In this document: piece after piece, positions 62,539 to 64,000 of the stretch | Layout: each line of letters starts with the position of its first letter | Numbering within the stretch: position 1 is the first letter of the stretch | DNA from: Anaerotruncus rubiinfantis | Lineage (GTDB): Bacteria; Bacillota; Clostridia; Oscillospirales; Ruminococcaceae | Length of the DNA stretch: 64,000 nt | NCBI RefSeq assembly: GCF_900078395.1 | Contig: NZ_FKLA01000009.1 | Coordinates: 2,114,083-2,178,082 of the forward strand | Direction: 5' to 3' | Translations under genes and position numbers: made by a program | Notes under the pieces: generated by a model | Told to the model about the DNA's origin: nothing | Database searches by the model: none | The model's input: the letters and a program-made list of their open reading frames with translations, nothing else

Positions 62539-63598
62539 GCGCAGCCTCCCTTTGCAGGATCATTTTCAGGGCTTCCAGAAGCCGGTCATTCTGCCCCGGC
62601 AGTTTTACCGCCGCACGGCAGTAGCGCCGGTCGAGACCTTGGAAATTTTCACAGGAACGGATCAGGATATCCCATTCGAGCAGCCTTTCTCTGAGGTCGG
62701 CCGGCCCGTCGTATCGAAAAAACAGGTAATTCGCGCGCGAACCGATGACCGTAAGGCCCAGTTCGCCCAGCCGGGCGCGCATCCGCTCCCGTTCGGATTT
62801 TACCAGCGCGCACGTGCGTTTTACATATTGTGTATCCGCGAGCGCGGCCACGCCCGCAACCTGCGCCGGGACCGACACGTTCCACGGCTGCCCGCAGGCA
62901 GCAGCACTTTCATTCAGCGTTTCGTCCGAGCAGAGCAGGTATCCGAGCCGCAGTCCGGCCATCGCATAAAGCTTCGTGAAGGCCTTCAGGATCAGAAGAT
63001 TCGGAAATTCTCCGAGTGCGCCGGTCAGTGTAAAGGCCTCTGGATCATCCAAAAACGGGACAAAACACTCATCCAGCAGGAGCCGCGTCCCACATTCCTG
63101 GCATCTTTGCAGGATACGCAGGAGCAGCCCCCGCTCCACTGTCTGGCCAGTCGGGTTGTTTGGATTGCAGAGAAACAGCAGATCCACCGACGGTCCGATC
63201 GTGTCCAGCAGTGTTTCGTCCAGGCAAAAATCGGCCTTTTCGGAAAGAGGATGAAACACCACCTCACAGCCGGCGGCGCGCAAAGCGCGCTCGTACTCCG
63301 CGAAAGCCGGCGCTGTTACAACAGCCCGTCGGGGCTTCACCGCCTGCACCGTCCGGAAAATGAGATCTGCCGCGCCATTGCCGCAGAGAATCCACGCGGG
63401 CGGAACTTTCTCCGCCTTCGAGAGCGCCGCTGTCAGTTCGCGGCAAAGCGGGTCCGGATACTGCGCGAAACTGCCAATCGAGCTGGAAAGCGCCGCCCGT
63501 ACACTTTCCGGCAGGCCGAGCGGGCTCAGGTTCGCGGAGAAATCGAGCAATTCCTTTTCGTGCCCGTAGATGTCCCCGCCGTGGATAAGTTCGGTCAT
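62531..63598 (-). CDS. cobD: Threonine-phosphate decarboxylase CobD
   Basis: 355 residues, PLP-dependent aminotransferase fold. Makes (R)-1-amino-2-propanol phosphate for the nucleotide loop of cobalamin. HGGDIYG at the start and LDFSANLSPLGLPESV (18-33) match CobD more than HisC; ILCGNGAADLIF (about 71-82), FLCNPNNPTGQTV and LRAFTK-like LKAFTKLYAMAGLRLGY with the PLP Lys follow. Histidinol-phosphate aminotransferase is the alternative, but the place between cbiP and cbiB settles it. Confidence 0.93.
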   Translation of the reverse strand: MTELIHGGDIYGHEKELLDFSANLSPLGLPESVRAALSSSIGSFAQYPDPLCRELTAALSKAEKVPPAWILCGNGAADLIFRTVQAVKPRRAVVTAPAFAEYERALRAAGCEVVFHPLSEKADFCLDETLLDTIGPSVDLLFLCNPNNPTGQTVERGLLLRILQRCQECGTRLLLDECFVPFLDDPEAFTLTGALGEFPNLLILKAFTKLYAMAGLRLGYLLCSDETLNESAAACGQPWNVSVPAQVAGVAALADTQYVKRTCALVKSERERMRARLGELGLTVIGSRANYLFFRYDGPADLRERLLEWDILIRSCENFQGLDRRYCRAAVKLPGQNDRLLEALKMILQREAAHG

Positions 63599-63609
63599 TG
63601 CGTTACCCC

Positions 63610-64000
63610 TTAAAACAAGAATATGAATAATACTTTACAGATAGAAAAGAAAACAAGCGCCAAAAATGAGGTGCCCGCCATCAGCCAGTTCGCTTTGCGG
63701 ATATCATCCGCAACCGGCGGACGCAGATCGTCCCCGATGGTCGGCTTCTCATGCAGGACGCCGCCGTAGCGCGCGCTGCCCGCGAGCTGAACGCCGAGCG
63801 CGCCCGCGCAGGCCGCTTCGGTCTGGGCGCTGTTTGGGCTTGCATGCTTTTGCCGGTCGCGCATCCAGATTCTTGCCGCGCCCGGTGAGTCAAGCCCCAA
63901 AAACGCGGCGGCAACGATCATCAGGAGCGCAGAAATACGCGCGGGGAAAAAATTCGCCGCGTCGTCCAGCCGCGCCGCAAAGGTTCCAAAATACCGGTAT
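63610..64000 (-). CDS. cbiB: Adenosylcobinamide-phosphate synthase CbiB, C-terminal part
   Basis: The last 129 codons of a gene that enters from the right edge. YRYFGTFAARLDDAANFFPAR, WMRDRQKHASPNSAQTEAA (landmark KHASPNSAQTE) and GVQLAGSARYGG are strongly conserved in CbiB/CobD membrane proteins, and a membrane helix closes the protein (KANWLMAGTSFLALVFFSI). The enzyme joins aminopropanol phosphate to cobyric acid. The reading frame stays open to base 64000, so the shorter frame starting at 63921 is not the real start. First visible gene of the cobalamin run, 11 bases before cobD. Confidence 0.95.
   Translation of the reverse strand, partial: YRYFGTFAARLDDAANFFPARISALLMIVAAAFLGLDSPGAARIWMRDRQKHASPNSAQTEAACAGALGVQLAGSARYGGVLHEKPTIGDDLRPPVADDIRKANWLMAGTSFLALVFFSICKVLFIFLF

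Overview
The window is about 57% GC chromosomal DNA from an anaerobic, probably spore-forming Firmicute of class Clostridia, most likely an Oscillospiraceae/Ruminococcaceae-type gut organism. The evidence is a complete V/A-type ATPase operon, the [FeFe]-hydrogenase maturases HydE and HydG, clostridial marker families (DUF1836, DUF4364, DnaD, a TSCPD protein, a likely DUF3787 spore-surface protein), tRNAs with encoded CCA, a CIRCE heat-shock operator and sigma-A-type promoters. A genus cannot be assigned from this sequence. It reads as ordinary core chromosome: I see no prophage, transposase, integrase, CRISPR array or rRNA operon.

Layout. 1-2.9 kb: the start of a surface glycoside-hydrolase-like lipoprotein, a zinc-ribbon protein, a DUF1836 protein, a hemolysin-III (TrhA) membrane protein, a ComEA-like HhH protein and a small ribbon-helix-helix regulator with a palindromic operator on its own promoter. 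3.0-3.6 kb: a Val-Asp-Phe-Gly tRNA operon on the minus strand, followed by a mosaic of tRNA-Gly fragments. 3.7-7.3 kb: a small spore-surface-like protein, a flavodoxin/ferredoxin (EFR1), a Na+/alanine symporter and a polysaccharide deacetylase. 7.3-10.4 kb: a leader RNA with an attenuator-like terminator, then the TM1266-type regulator, hydE and hydG. 10.4-15.2 kb: class II fructose-bisphosphate aldolase and a MacA/MacB-type export operon. 15.7-18.8 kb: a 1009-residue wall or surface protein built of MBG/YDG domains.

19.4-28.2 kb: a nine-gene V-type ATPase operon (order H-I-K-E-C-F-A-B-D) whose rotor subunit carries the Na+-binding residue pattern of Enterococcus NtpK. 28.2-36.1 kb: htpG under a perfect CIRCE element, a MATE exporter, TrkH, tRNA-Ser, several small proteins, a DUF4364 protein and a VTT-domain membrane protein. 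36.1-41.2 kb: a minus-strand run of PHP phosphoesterase, malic enzyme, TSCPD protein and an unknown gene, then a DnaD / DnaC-like helicase-loader pair. 41.3-47.5 kb: an acyl-CoA ligase, a zinc-ribbon/PASTA pseudokinase and a sugar isomerase, a palindromic repeat element, and a second Ser-rich surface protein. 47.6-52.0 kb: a highly structured intergenic segment (possible small RNA), nicotinate phosphoribosyltransferase, and a GT4 glycosyltransferase overlapping a flavoprotein. 52.0-58.9 kb: HflC/HflK, a zinc-ribbon protein, citramalate synthase, and the lysine/peptidoglycan genes dapF and dapL. 59-64 kb: an MBL hydrolase and a cobalamin cluster (cbiC, cobO, cbiP, cobD, cbiB), the last gene running off the end.

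Together the genes fit a fermentative anaerobe with H2 metabolism, Na+ bioenergetics (Na+/alanine symport and a probably Na+-coupled ATPase), isoleucine synthesis via citramalate, meso-DAP made by the aminotransferase route, and late cobalamin-synthesis steps. No clearly new multi-gene system is visible. The best candidates for new biology are the hydEG leader RNA, the structured segment at 47.64-47.77 kb, the pseudokinase locus, the palindromic repeat at 46.0-46.2 kb and the autoregulated RHH gene.
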